Assembly (NCBI GenBank): GCA_963675135.1
Contig: OY776131.1
Span: forward strand, 27,023,881 to 27,087,880
From: Galeopsis tetrahit
Lineage: Eukaryota > Streptophyta > Magnoliopsida > Lamiales > Lamiaceae
Length of the DNA stretch: 64,000 bases
Direction: 5' to 3'
Shown here: positions 11,607 to 21,190 of the stretch, piece by piece
How the letters are laid out: every line of letters begins with the position of its first letter
Numbering within the stretch: the first letter of the stretch is position 1
Program-made: the position numbers and the translations under genes
The notes under the pieces: generated by a model
What the model saw: only the letters and a program-made list of their open reading frames with translations
Told to the model about the DNA's origin: nothing
Databases searched by the model: none

Positions 11607-12821
11607 GATTTGCATAGAAAATTTAATGTAAATTAAATAGAAAAAAAAAGGAGAATTCTAGTAGCAGAAATAAAAGATTACCCGATTACCCTAAAGAAAG
11701 AAATTGTTTTATAAGAAAGAAAATGATATACTAATAAAATTCATATGAAAAATGAATACAAATTAATTAGAGAATACCACATGAATACATTGGAGAATTA
11801 ATAAGGAATTGAAACTCTTTCTTTAATTATCTTTATTTCAAAAGGTTTTAAAAAATTCTATAAAAAACGGAAGAAAAAAAGAAAGAAGTAAATTTCTTTT
11901 AACACAAAAATATACATAATTCAAATAATACAAAAAATTACACCGTCAAAAAAAAAATTATAGAACCCAAAAATTACATTATCTAATAAAATTAGAGAAC
12001 AAACAAACCTAGAAGTTGTAAGTGGTAACTCTTCCGGACACGTCTGCCCTCTTATCCCCATTCTCTTAACTTTCTTGAAGTCTCACTTTCAAAAAAAAAA
12101 TTAACGAAACACAAAAAATAAATTACATTATTTAAAAAAAAAAATTAGAGAACACAAAACATAAAATTACCTTAATATATATTCCTTAAAGAAAATTTAA
12201 TCTAGCAAAAAATAATAGTTGGCAACTATTTTTTTTAGAAGAATAGTAGAGAACGAGTGAAGCGCCAGGAGTACTGATAAGACAGGCGTTTGAAACTGGA
12301 TCATTTAATTCAAAAAAATGCAGTAAAAAAAAATTTGAAGGAGAATTTAAGAAAAATAGAAATTAAGAAACGAAAATGAGATGAAAACCGAAAAGAGAGA
12401 GAGAGCAGAGAAGCAAGGAAAGAAATGAGGAAGAGAGGTTTTTTTTTTTTTTTTTAACTGAAAAGATAGAGAGAGGAAAAGAATTTTAAAATGCAGATTT
12501 TTTTTTTTATAATTAGAGAAAATGATTTAATATAATATGCGACTTTTAAGGGGAGAAGAGTATTTCAAAATGCAGCAACGTGGTGAAGGAGGGAAAACTG
12601 TGAAATAGATGAATTAAAGATTTTAATGAATTAATTAAAATAACATTTCAGAAATAATTGACGAACATAAAACAAAAATCCTTATGGGAAAAATTGAGAA
12701 GGGCAAAATATTAATAGTTCAATTGAAATTGAGCGGAAATTAAAAATAAATTAAATCACCAACTAAAATGAAATCAGACATTTATGAATTCAGATGGTAA
12801 ATAAAAATGTGAGAAAATGTA
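11607..12821. other. Non-coding Helitron interior
   Basis: AT-rich sequence with many A and T runs and a purine tract (GAGAGAGAGCAGAGAAGC, near 12400). No open frame of note and no recognisable domain on either strand. Confidence 0.5.
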
Positions 12822-12839
12822 CACTACAAAAAACGCGCG

Positions 12840-13190
12840 TTATAGGGACGGACAAATGCCGACGGATTATACTCCGTCGGCATTTCCGACGGATATGCTG
12901 ACGGAATGCCGACGGATTGGAAAGTCAACATCAATGCTGACGGATTTCCGTTCCGTCAGCATTTACCGAGGGAAATGCGGACGGATTTCCGTTCCGTCAG
13001 CATTTACCGAGGGAAAATGCTGACGGATTTTTTGAAATATGTATGCTGACGGAAATGCCGACGGATTATCCGTCGGTAAATGACACGTTGATTTCGCACC
13101 GCCTCGTTTTCCAATAAGGTAACCGTTGGCATTAAAGTCGGCGGTTACCGAGGGAAATGCCGACGGAATATCCGTCGGTAATATATATAT
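12840..13190. repeat. Left subterminal repeats of the CACTA element
   Basis: A dense set of short motifs in both orientations (CCGACGGA, TCCGTCGGCAT, GCTGACGGA) makes local palindromes such as GACGGATTATCCGTC. In CACTA elements these arrays bind the TNPA-type protein. The GC content contrasts sharply with the surrounding AT-rich DNA. Confidence 0.85.
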
Positions 13191-14364
13191 ATATATTTTT
13201 TTTATATATATAAGGGCCTTCAGATGAGAATTCGTTTTAGAAAAAAAAAAAGGGGCGTGCGTGAGTGAGGATTCGGTGGGGAAGACGAAGACGAGGACGA
13301 GGCTATTGAAGCAAATTTCTCTGATTACATTGATACGATACGTTTTCTTAATTAGTTCTATTACTTAGTTTTAATACTTATATATGTTTATGCATGGATA
13401 TATGTAAATATGAATAATTTAATGTTGATTTGCATGTTATATTGATTTAGTTATTTGTTAAAATATTATGATCATGTTAGTACGTATGTTAGTTAATTTA
13501 ATTTGTTGATTAAGAATAATTTTGATAGAGTAGTTTTTTTAAGGTTAATTAATTAATTAATTGTTATATGTATACATTAATTAATTGTTATATAGTTAAT
13601 TACTAGTTTAATTTAATGGTGTAATTTTGATATAGAATATTTTTAATGTAGGTAGTGCATGTTTCAATCAATTGTTTAAATTAGTTTAGATATAGTGGTT
13701 CGACCGTTGGATCACGTTGTAATTAGGAATATGTTGATTAAATTAGGAATACGCTATATTAGTAAAATTTTTAAATTAGGAATATGTTCATTAAATTGAT
13801 AATTATTGACCCAATTAGAAAATTATTATTTTAATTAGTTTTAGGTTTGTTAATTTAGGAATATATATGTTCAATTTTTTATTATTGATTAAGTTAGGTA
13901 GAAAAATAATAATTAGAAAAATAATAATTAAATTAGGTTATTGTTGATTAAATTAGGAATATGTTGATTAATTAAATTAGGAATATGCTATATTAGTAAA
14001 AAAATTAAATTAGGAATATGTTCATTAAATTGATAATTAGAAAACTCTAATTAGAAAAGTATTATTTTAATTATGTTTAGATTTGTTAATTTAGGAATAT
14101 GTTAATTTAGAAATATTTTTAATGTAGGTGATGCATGTTTCAATCAATTGTTTAAATTATTAGTTAATTAGATGATTCGACGGTGGTATCACGTTGTAAT
14201 TAGGTTATATATATATATTGTTTTGATTTAAATTAGGAATATGTTGATTAAATTAGGAATTGATTAAATTAGGAATATGCTATATTAGTAAAATTTTTAA
14301 ATTAGCAATATGTTCATTAAATTGATAATTAGTAAAATTATGTATTTTTTATTGATTGAAACAG
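13191..14364. other. Leader region/5'UTR intron of the CACTA gene
   Basis: A short GC-richer stretch (about 13250-13315, GACGAAGACGAGGACGAGG) looks like a 5'UTR exon. It is followed by about 1 kb of AT-rich DNA built of repeated AAATTAGGAATATGTTGATT-like units and ending in an acceptor (GAAACAG) directly before the ATG at 14365. Two blocks recur: the GTAGGTAGTGCATGTTTCAA-like one near 13650 and again near 14130, which suggests an internal duplication. Confidence 0.4.
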
Positions 14365-15959
14365 ATGAGTGAACAAGTACCGAATCAGGGTTCTGGTTCG
14401 CGTAGGTCGTCATTTTTTTCACGTCGTTCAAGGAGGTCTCGGGATGAATCAGTACCTGAGATGGCTCCTCCTCCTCCTCCTCCTGTGGCAGTGTCGCCGC
14501 CGCCGCCGACTACGATGTCGGTTGGTTCGTCATCCTCTTCTCGTCAGCATCCTGTTCGAGACAAAAGGAAACCCATTGAAATCGTTTCAGGAGCGTAAGT
14601 CAATAATTCTAATGTTTAACAGTATTCAATAACGATTAACTTTATTTATTTATTTATTTATAATGTGTTAGTTTATAAATTTGTTAATAATTTTACAGGT
14701 TGGTGCCCGGTAATGAGGTGTCCAGGATGTGCACACAATCCTTTAAGAAGTGCAAGATTTCTAAGGGTGCTATCACTTGGTTGACGGTGCCACAACCTAA
14801 AAAGGATGAATACTTCCAGGAGTTCCAGGTATATAATTACAATAATTAAAGTTTATTAAATAACTAATTATTCATATTATTTGATAAATATGTTGAATAT
14901 TTGTACTAAGGGTGCTATCACTTGTTTGTTCTAGTCGGTACACGAACATGATGTACGACTGGAGAACGGCCTGGCGTGATAAAGACGTAAATCTTGTTCT
15001 GGGGGTAGAGGATGGTGTTGACCTGTGGGAGTCGTTGGTTGAGAAGTGGTCGGACCCGGCTTACCAAGAGAAGTGTGACAAAGCTCGGGCCAACCGCAGA
15101 ACCGACGTTGGAGGCGGGATGGCAGTGCATCGGGGGGGAGCTCGGTCCGTCCTCGAGCAATCACTTGCTATCGTAAGTTTTCATTAATTTTTAAAAATTA
15201 AATAATTATAGTTAATTATTTTATATTAGTTATCTAAATTAATTTGTATATGTTTATTTGATACGTAATAGGAGCGGGAGACTGGACGTCCACACACCCA
15301 CTTGGATCAGATGAGTCTTCTTCATCCGTTTAATGCCGATACACAGACGTCCACCTACGGGCGCACTACTGGCCTCCACGTAAGTTTAATTAAATTTATG
15401 TATTAATTACATTATATATATAGATAATTAAATTAATTTTAATTTTTTAATTATGTAGTTGAGCGTCCGACAGAGGATTGAAGAGGCCGAGACGCAAGCC
15501 GCCACGACTACTGCTGAATCCGGAAGCAGCGGTACCCCTCCGGCTGTTGACGTGGACCAGTGTTACCTTGACGTTGCCCCGACCTCCAAGGGAAGGGTCC
15601 TTGGCCTTGGTGGGATGAGCAACGCCGTGAGGACACCAAGTGGTCGGTCGGCCCGGAGTGCATCGCAGCCGTCCGTATCCTCCACTGCCGTCCCGGATCC
15701 GAACGTCATGGCAACGTTCGAGAACTACTTCCGCCTCTGGAGTACCAATGCGGGTCGGACGTTGGGGATGTCTGCTGAGCAGATCGAGGCCATCTATCAA
15801 CAGACGATGGGGCAACCACCGCCAGCTCCAGCTCCAGAACAAGCTGCAGGTCAAGATGCAGGTCAGGCCGACGGTGGCGACGTCAACTTGAATGAGGATG
15901 TGGAACAATTTTTTAACTTTCCGGGCACTGGCAACTATCCTGGCAACTATACTGGTTGA
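14365..15959 (+). CDS. CACTA TNPA-like protein (Ptta/En/Spm plant transposase family)
   Basis: The five exons are 14365-14594, 14699-14828, about 14935-15172, 15272-15379 and 15459-15959. The ATG follows an acceptor (AAACAG|ATG). The N-terminus is Ser/Arg- and Pro-rich (RRSSFFSRRSRRSR, PPPPPP). Exon 3 carries the family signature WESLVEKWSDPAYQEKCDKA followed by RANRRTDVGGGMAVHRGGA, matching the plant Ptta/En/Spm family (Pfam Transposase_24). Exon 5 has VRQRIEEAETQ and an acidic tail. The likely role is binding the subterminal repeats, by family analogy. Exons 1-2 and 3-5 are each consistent, but exon 2 ends in phase 0 while exon 3 needs a different phase at the acceptor 14932-14934. A GGGTGCTATCACTTG copy from exon 2 recurs just before exon 3, so a local rearrangement may have broken the gene or moved a splice site. 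Confidence 0.75.
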
Positions 15960-16293
15960 ACAATTTGAACAATTTAATTTTGTGTTGAACTAATTTATTT
16001 TTCTGTTGAACTTATTTAATTTTCTGTTGAACTTATTTAATTTTCTGTTTAACTTATTTATCTTTATGTATATATTTATGTTTATGTTGAAATATATGTT
16101 GAACTATATATTGCAGTTTATTTGTGTAGTTTATTGGTGTATAGATGAAAATAGAGTGCATTCATTTGTTTCATTGAGTACAAAATAATCTCATTTAGAG
16201 TGCATTCTAGATATAGATTTAAACCACTTGAAGGTGGAAGTGAATTTTAGTACAAATTAAAATAGCCTCATATAGAGTGCATTATACATATAT

Positions 16294-16683
16294 TTAACCA
16301 AACCACTTGAAGGTGGTAGATGCAACCATGACAACTAGCACAATCAAAATGATTTTGTTCACTTTGATTAAATCCTTAATTTCTTCAGCCAAATTCTTGA
16401 TCTCTGTAACCAATTTCTTCATCTCTTGAGTCATTTTCTTCATGTCTTCAGTTTCTTGGTCACTTTGATTAGATCCTTGATTCTTGTCAACACCACAGTT
16501 TTCTAGAGTATCAGCCCATACAAAGAAACCACATCCACCACCACAACCATCACTTAGGGAGTCAGGACAATTATGAAATATCCTTCCTTTACTTCTAGGT
16601 TGTTTAGAAGCATATGTACGACATGCCTTTCCACAATAACAAACAAGGCCTTGCTGAAATCGAATAGAAGATGAAGAAGACAT
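16294..16683 (-). CDS. GRF-type zinc-finger protein with C-terminal membrane segment (129 aa)
   Basis: The frame opens with ATG at 16683. Residues 14-56 form a GRF-type zinc finger: C15-Y-C17, then IFHNC39P, C51, GFFVW and an acidic residue (CxC...C...C...F-x-W). GRF fingers bind single-stranded nucleic acid in known families. Residues about 75-105 are a charged helix (MKKMTQEMKKLVTEI, NLAEEIKDLIK) that could form a coiled coil. Residues about 108-125 are hydrophobic (IILIVLVVMVAS), giving a single membrane anchor at the C-terminus. The gene lies inside the CACTA element, convergent with the upstream TNPA-like gene. Small GRF-plus-TM proteins are common in plant genomes and often transposon-associated. 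Its role here is unknown. The frame is intact. Confidence 0.7.
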   Translation of the reverse strand: MSSSSSIRFQQGLVCYCGKACRTYASKQPRSKGRIFHNCPDSLSDGCGGGCGFFVWADTLENCGVDKNQGSNQSDQETEDMKKMTQEMKKLVTEIKNLAEEIKDLIKVNKIILIVLVVMVASTTFKWFG

Positions 16684-16778
16684 GATATTTCTTTGCAAAA
16701 TAGAAAAAATCGAATATGGTGTGTGTGAGCTTTGTGTTGCTATATATACAAAAAAATTGAATTAATTAATTAATAAAT

Positions 16779-18147
16779 TGGACTAGTCATGGCGAAACAC
16801 GTTGGCCTTATAGATTTGATGAAGTGTTTTACTATTACACTGATGGAATCTATCAACAATAAGCAAATTTCGATCATGTTGGCACTAGTAACGAGGTAGA
16901 ACAACGGTTTGGGGACGAAGAACAACGGTTTGGGGACGAAGAACAACAGTTTGGGGACGAAGAACAACAGTTTGGGGACGAAGAACAAAAGTTTGGGGAC
17001 GAAGAACCGAATATGTATCAAACAATGATCAGGGAAGCTGGTTTTTCAAACATGGAAGAGGAGCCGACGAATGAGGCATTTCGGTTTTATGAGATGCTCA
17101 AATTAGTCGAAGAAGATTTATATCCGGGTTGTGAATCTCACTCGCAGTTGTCATTTAATGCACGACTCATGAACATTAAGATGTACACTCAAGAACTACG
17201 ACGAGCAGAACCAAACATCTCAGATGCATATATAGATGCTCGTATTCAACGTGAATTTTCCCGATGGTTCGAACGTTATGTGAGTACCATTTAATTAATT
17301 ATGTTTTACGTAAATAAATTAATATTTATATTAATTAATTTTGAATTGAGCCGTATAGGGACGGGATAACGCTCTAGACAGTCGATTCTTACGAGATCTC
17401 AGCAAGGGACCACTACGTCGTGTAAAGACTTACAACGATTATATTGTGAAGGGCTACAGATTTCATACGTCTGGGTATGCATCGACAAAGGCAACTACCA
17501 ACAGTGGCGTCTGCGTTAGCAGTGCGAATTACAATGTAGATGCAAGTGATTACTTTGGGGTGTTACGGGAAGTCGTCGAAGTAGAATATCCAGGATATCC
17601 AGCAAAGTCTGTAGTGTTGTTCAAGTGTCATTGGTTTGATTCAGGCCATCTAGGAACAAGAATTCACCCAGAGTACAAGCTCGTTGATGTTAGTTCGAAA
17701 AGGACGTATGTTGGGGATGATCCATTTGTATTTGCCCATCAAGTATCTCAAGTATACTACTGCACATATCCGGGAGCTCCACGTGGTTATGAATGGCACG
17801 CTGTTTGCAAAGTAAAGGCAAGGTCAATGGTAGAAGTCCCTAAAAAGGACAAAAATACTGAAGATGAATCTCCATTTCAAACAGAACAAATAGAGACTCC
17901 AACTGAAGTCTTTACGGGAGATTTCAATCTTTCTGTACCCTTGACGGCTGCAAATCCCCAATTAATCGAAATTGAAGGTGAAGAGGAGGGGGATGAAGAA
18001 GAGGATGAAAAGGAGAATGAAGATGAGGATGAAGAGGAGAATGAAGAAGATGAAGATGAGGAGGAGGAGGAGGATGAGGAAGATGATGATGAGGAGGAGG
18101 AGGATAAGGACGAAGAGGAGGATGAAGACGATGAAGATGAAAATTAA
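16779..18147 (+). pseudogene. CACTA TNPD-type transposase lacking the catalytic domain
   Basis: The frame starts NWTSHGETRWPYRFDEVFYY (transposase-associated region) and stops at a TAA (16860-16862). It then continues through a five-fold FGDEEQ repeat into YQTMIREAGFSNMEEEPTNE and YEMLKLVEEDLYPGCESHS, typical of the TNPD N-terminus. At LMNIKM|YTQELRRAEPNIS the text jumps to what is normally the region after DUF4218. A splice follows (ERY|GT...AG|GRDNALDS, about 17280-17359). Next comes a DUF4216-type domain (YNDYIVKGYRFHTSGYAST, NSGVCV, VEYPGYPAKSVVLFKCHWFD, VYYCTYPG) and a long Glu/Asp-rich tail. The Transposase_21 catalytic middle, several hundred residues, is missing. It cannot transpose the element. 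Confidence 0.8.
16898..17003 (+). repeat. Five-copy 21-bp in-frame tandem repeat
   Basis: The unit GAACAACGGTTTGGGGACGAA occurs five times with one or two base changes (CGG, CGG, CAG, CAG, AAG). It encodes EQ(R/Q/K)FGDE in the transposase frame. The 21-bp length keeps the frame open. Confidence 0.9.
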
Positions 18148-18382
18148 TTCAATTAATGTAATGTATTTATTTCTTATTTTATAAAAGTTAATTAATTATT
18201 TATCATTTAGGTACAAATTATTAATTATTTACTATAAATATAAGTCACAACCAATATATATATTAATATATGTGGAAGAAATGAATTTTGTGATTTTTTT
18301 TAAAAATATTTTGGTAATTTAGTAGGTCTAGTATATAGAAAAAATTGAATTATTTAAAAAAAAAATAAAAAAAATCGCCAAA

Positions 18383-18510
18383 ATGCTGACGGAATTAATT
18401 TCCGTCGGTGTTTACTTTTTGAAAAATACCGACGGATTATCCGTCGGCATTTATATATGTCCGTCGACATTCACCATTTGATAAATACCGACGGAATATC
18501 CGTCGGTATT
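18383..18510. repeat. Internal cluster of CACTA subterminal motifs
   Basis: GCTGACGGAATTAATTTCCGTC, TACCGACGGATTATCCGTCGG and TACCGACGGAATATCCGTCGG form successive palindromes (each over 20 bp, quoted in part) some 1.7 kb inside the right end. The cluster is separated from the terminal cluster by a GC-rich stretch and plain AT-rich DNA. Confidence 0.75.
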
Positions 18511-18540
18511 TGTAAATATGCCCAAATATAAAACCTCAAC

Positions 18541-18815
18541 CTAGGGTTTTCTTTCACAAACTTTCCTCCCCATTCGATTCCCCCCACCTCGCCTCTCTCC
18601 TCTTCTCCAACCAACTCCTCTTCTCCAACCAACTCTTCGGCCCCATTCCCCCCCCCCCACCTCGCCTCCCTCCACCACCCCAAAATCCTCAGAATCGGCG
18701 ACAACCCTCGGCCCTATTCCCGCCACCCTCGGCTCTCTAACCGTGAAGCATGGCCGCCGCCCATTCTTGCTTCTCCGGCGTTTTAATAAGTGGGCCGACT
18801 CCGACTCCGACGTAA
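18541..18815 (+). other. GC/pyrimidine-rich segment resembling a captured first exon
   Basis: A C/T-rich stretch with a duplicated CTCTTCTCCAACCAACTC block is followed by ATGGCCGCCGCCCATTC at 18750. This reads MAAAHSCFSGVLISGPTPTP and runs into a donor GAC|GTAAGTG near 18809. The composition (5'UTR-like, then GC-rich start) differs from the rest of the element and suggests a piece of a host gene picked up by the transposon. No downstream exon was recognised, and 18816-19654 shows only AT-rich non-coding DNA. Confidence 0.4.
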
Positions 18816-19654
18816 GTGATTTTGAGTTTAGATTGAAAAATTTTGAACTTCAAGATCGATTTTTTTTTTTTAATTTTTTGGTTGTTTCCTTGAAGAATTT
18901 TCTGGCAAGAATAGGCTCCAAATCAATTTTTATAAAATTTATATTAAAATACTACATCAAGTTATGAACCACTTATATTTATTTCATGATTTATTGATTA
19001 TTATAAATAATTTTATAAAATCCTTTTCCAAAACTGCTCAAGCTGAAATTAAAAGCTAGCTACTGTTATTTTCAAAAATGAACCAAAACAATATTTTCTG
19101 GCACCCAAATTGTATGATACAAAATTTTTACGTGTTCTATACTTCAAGATGTACCAACTTTTTAAAATTCATAATTTTCTAACATGTTTTAGTATTTTAT
19201 AAAAATGCTCAAAGTTAGTATTTTATACACTTTAAAAACTTCAAGGAGCTCTTACAGTTTCAATTTCATAATTTTTCAAGGAGTTTTGATATTTTAAATA
19301 AATTCTAGAAGTTTGAGGTGTATAAACCATCTTACAAACTGCATACATTAGTTTTTATGAATCTTATATTTGTGTATTTTTCAAGGAATGTGATTGTACT
19401 ACTGGTGCAGGTGGATGAATTGAAGAATACTTTTTGAATGTAATAAAAACAATGCCAATTTCTTCACATTCCCAACATAATATTTCATGTAATATTATTG
19501 TTTCATTACATAATATTTTAATTTTTACATAATGACATTTTTTACGAAATTTCTTCACATTTCCAACCTCTCGGAAAATGTAATTCTGGTCGGAAAATGA
19601 AATTCTGGTCGGGGCCTCCCCGGCCACCAATATTTTTTTTATTAATATTTTGTT

Positions 19655-20160
19655 TTACTGACGGATATTCCGTCGGTAAATTACCGACGGATATTCCGTC
19701 GGTCAAATGACGACGGATATTCCGTCGTCATGTGAATTTCAAAATCATATTTTTTTTATTAATATTCTGTTTTACTGACGGATATTCCGTCGGTAAAATG
19801 CCGACGGATATTCCGTCGGTCAAATGCCGACGGATGTTCCGTCCATATGTGAATTTCGAAATCAATTTATTCAAAAATTAATTTCTTTTATAATTATTTT
19901 AATTCATTCTAATTTCTTTTATAATTATTTTAATTCATTCTTTCCGACGAAATTACCGACGGAATGTTGACCCGGTTTGTTAAACGGGTTGTCCGGAATA
20001 CCGACGGACATTTCCCTCGGCATTTCCGACGGAATTCAAAAATCCGTCGGCAAAAAAAGCGGACGCCGAGAAAGGGGACGACCGACTTTCCGTCGGCAAT
20101 TCCGTCGGTAACCTCGGCGGCCGACGAAAAATCCGTCGGAAAATCCGTCTCTAAAACAAC
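19655..20160. repeat. Right subterminal repeats of the CACTA element
   Basis: Repeated blocks of GACGGATATTCCGTCGGTAA type occur at 19660-19725 and 19780-19850. A further dense set of CCGACGGA/TCCGTCGG motifs lies at 19945-20155, just inside the terminal TIR. The 19620-19735 and 19735-19850 parts look like tandem copies of one unit (each starting near TTTTTTTATTAATATT). Confidence 0.85.
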
Positions 20161-20473
20161 TTTTTTTTGTAGTGGTAGAACGGAGGAAGAGGAGGGGAAA
20201 AAGAATTGAGAATATATATTTACATCGTATATTTGAGAGTTTTTATCTCTGCATTCTCCTTTGCCCTTTATTTTAAAATACTGTAATTTTGTGAGTTAGT
20301 TTTTTCTATTTTTAAATTTACTATTTGAAAATTTATCATAAATCATTTTTTTTCTCAAATAAACATAACTTCTCTAATCCGTTTTTTTTTTTCTCACACA
20401 TAAATTGATAAAAATAACTTCTTATTCTCATAAATTGTTTTTCTTTCTCATTAACACATTTCTCTCTTTCTTT

Positions 20474-20593
20474 TCATTGCTCTTATTCTCACTATTTCCT
20501 TCTCGCGTTCTCTTTTGCATTTTTTTTTCAGTTTCATTGCTCTTATTCTCACTATTTCCTTCTCGCGTTCTCTTTTGCATTTTTTTTTCAGTT
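20474..20593 (+). repeat. Two-copy 60-bp tandem duplication
   Basis: The pyrimidine-rich unit starting CATTGCTCTTATTCTCACT is repeated exactly at 20474-20533 and 20534-20593. It lies in the Helitron interior just right of the CACTA insertion. The surrounding 20178-21190 has no convincing gene, and its open frames are low-complexity. Confidence 0.9.
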
Positions 20594-21190
20594 TTACTTT
20601 CTCTGAACATTTCTCTCCTATTTTTTTATTTTCTTTATGCCTCTCCGCATTCTCTCTCAAGTTTCTGCACATTTGGATTCATTTGGGTTCATCCTCTCAT
20701 ATAAATGGGCGGTTAACCTAATCTATGTGAGTATATTATTTTCGAAATTTTATCTCAATTAATTTATTATTAAAATTTACTTTTATTTAAGAGGTCTATA
20801 ATAATGCAGTATATATATGTTTTTTTTATAAAATATTATAATTTCAGGATAAGTGGTGTCTTCAATATAAATTGAGTCTGTTTTCTCATCTCAATTTTTT
20901 TCGTTGCCAACTTCCAATGATTTCTGGTATTTTTATATTTAATTTTTTTTTAACCATTTTAATTTTGATAAGAATCCGTCAATTCCTAATATTCCTCACT
21001 TTTTTTCGCCCTCTTTCTCTTCTCTCAGTTATTCCCCTCTTCTTCTTCGGTATATTCTTTTTTGGATATTGAGTTTTACAAATTGTTGAGTTTGGTTCTC
21101 TCTCAATTTATATATTTTTTATTATTATTCAATTTCACAATATAAATAGTGTTAGACGTATTTATTAATGTTGTGTTCTTTTTGAGTTTC

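Larger units (their letters stand above)
12822..20174 (+). mobile_element. CACTA (En/Spm-type) DNA transposon, non-autonomous
   Basis: The ends are CACTACAAAAAA at 12822 and TTTTTTTTGTAGTG ending at 20174. A perfect 3-bp target duplication GTA lies at 12819-12821 and 20175-20177. Dense CCGACGGA/TCCGTCGG subterminal motifs occur at both ends. Inside are a Ptta/En/Spm-type gene (14365-15959, plus), a GRF zinc-finger gene (16294-16683, minus) and a transposase gene lacking its catalytic middle (16779-18147, plus). The element is 7353 bp. It needs an outside transposase. Confidence 0.93.

Noticed and set aside
15447..15908. 153-residue ORF antisense to the TNPA-like gene
   Set aside because: It mirrors exon 5 in GC-rich DNA and has no domain; the sense strand is clearly coding.
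12840..20160. CRISPR-like array in the repeated CCGACGGA motifs
   Set aside because: Spacing is irregular and both orientations occur; these are CACTA subterminal repeats in a plant genome.
20405..20704. Ser/Phe-rich and Lys/Glu-rich ORFs on both strands
   Set aside because: They are low-complexity translations of a pyrimidine-rich tandem duplication.
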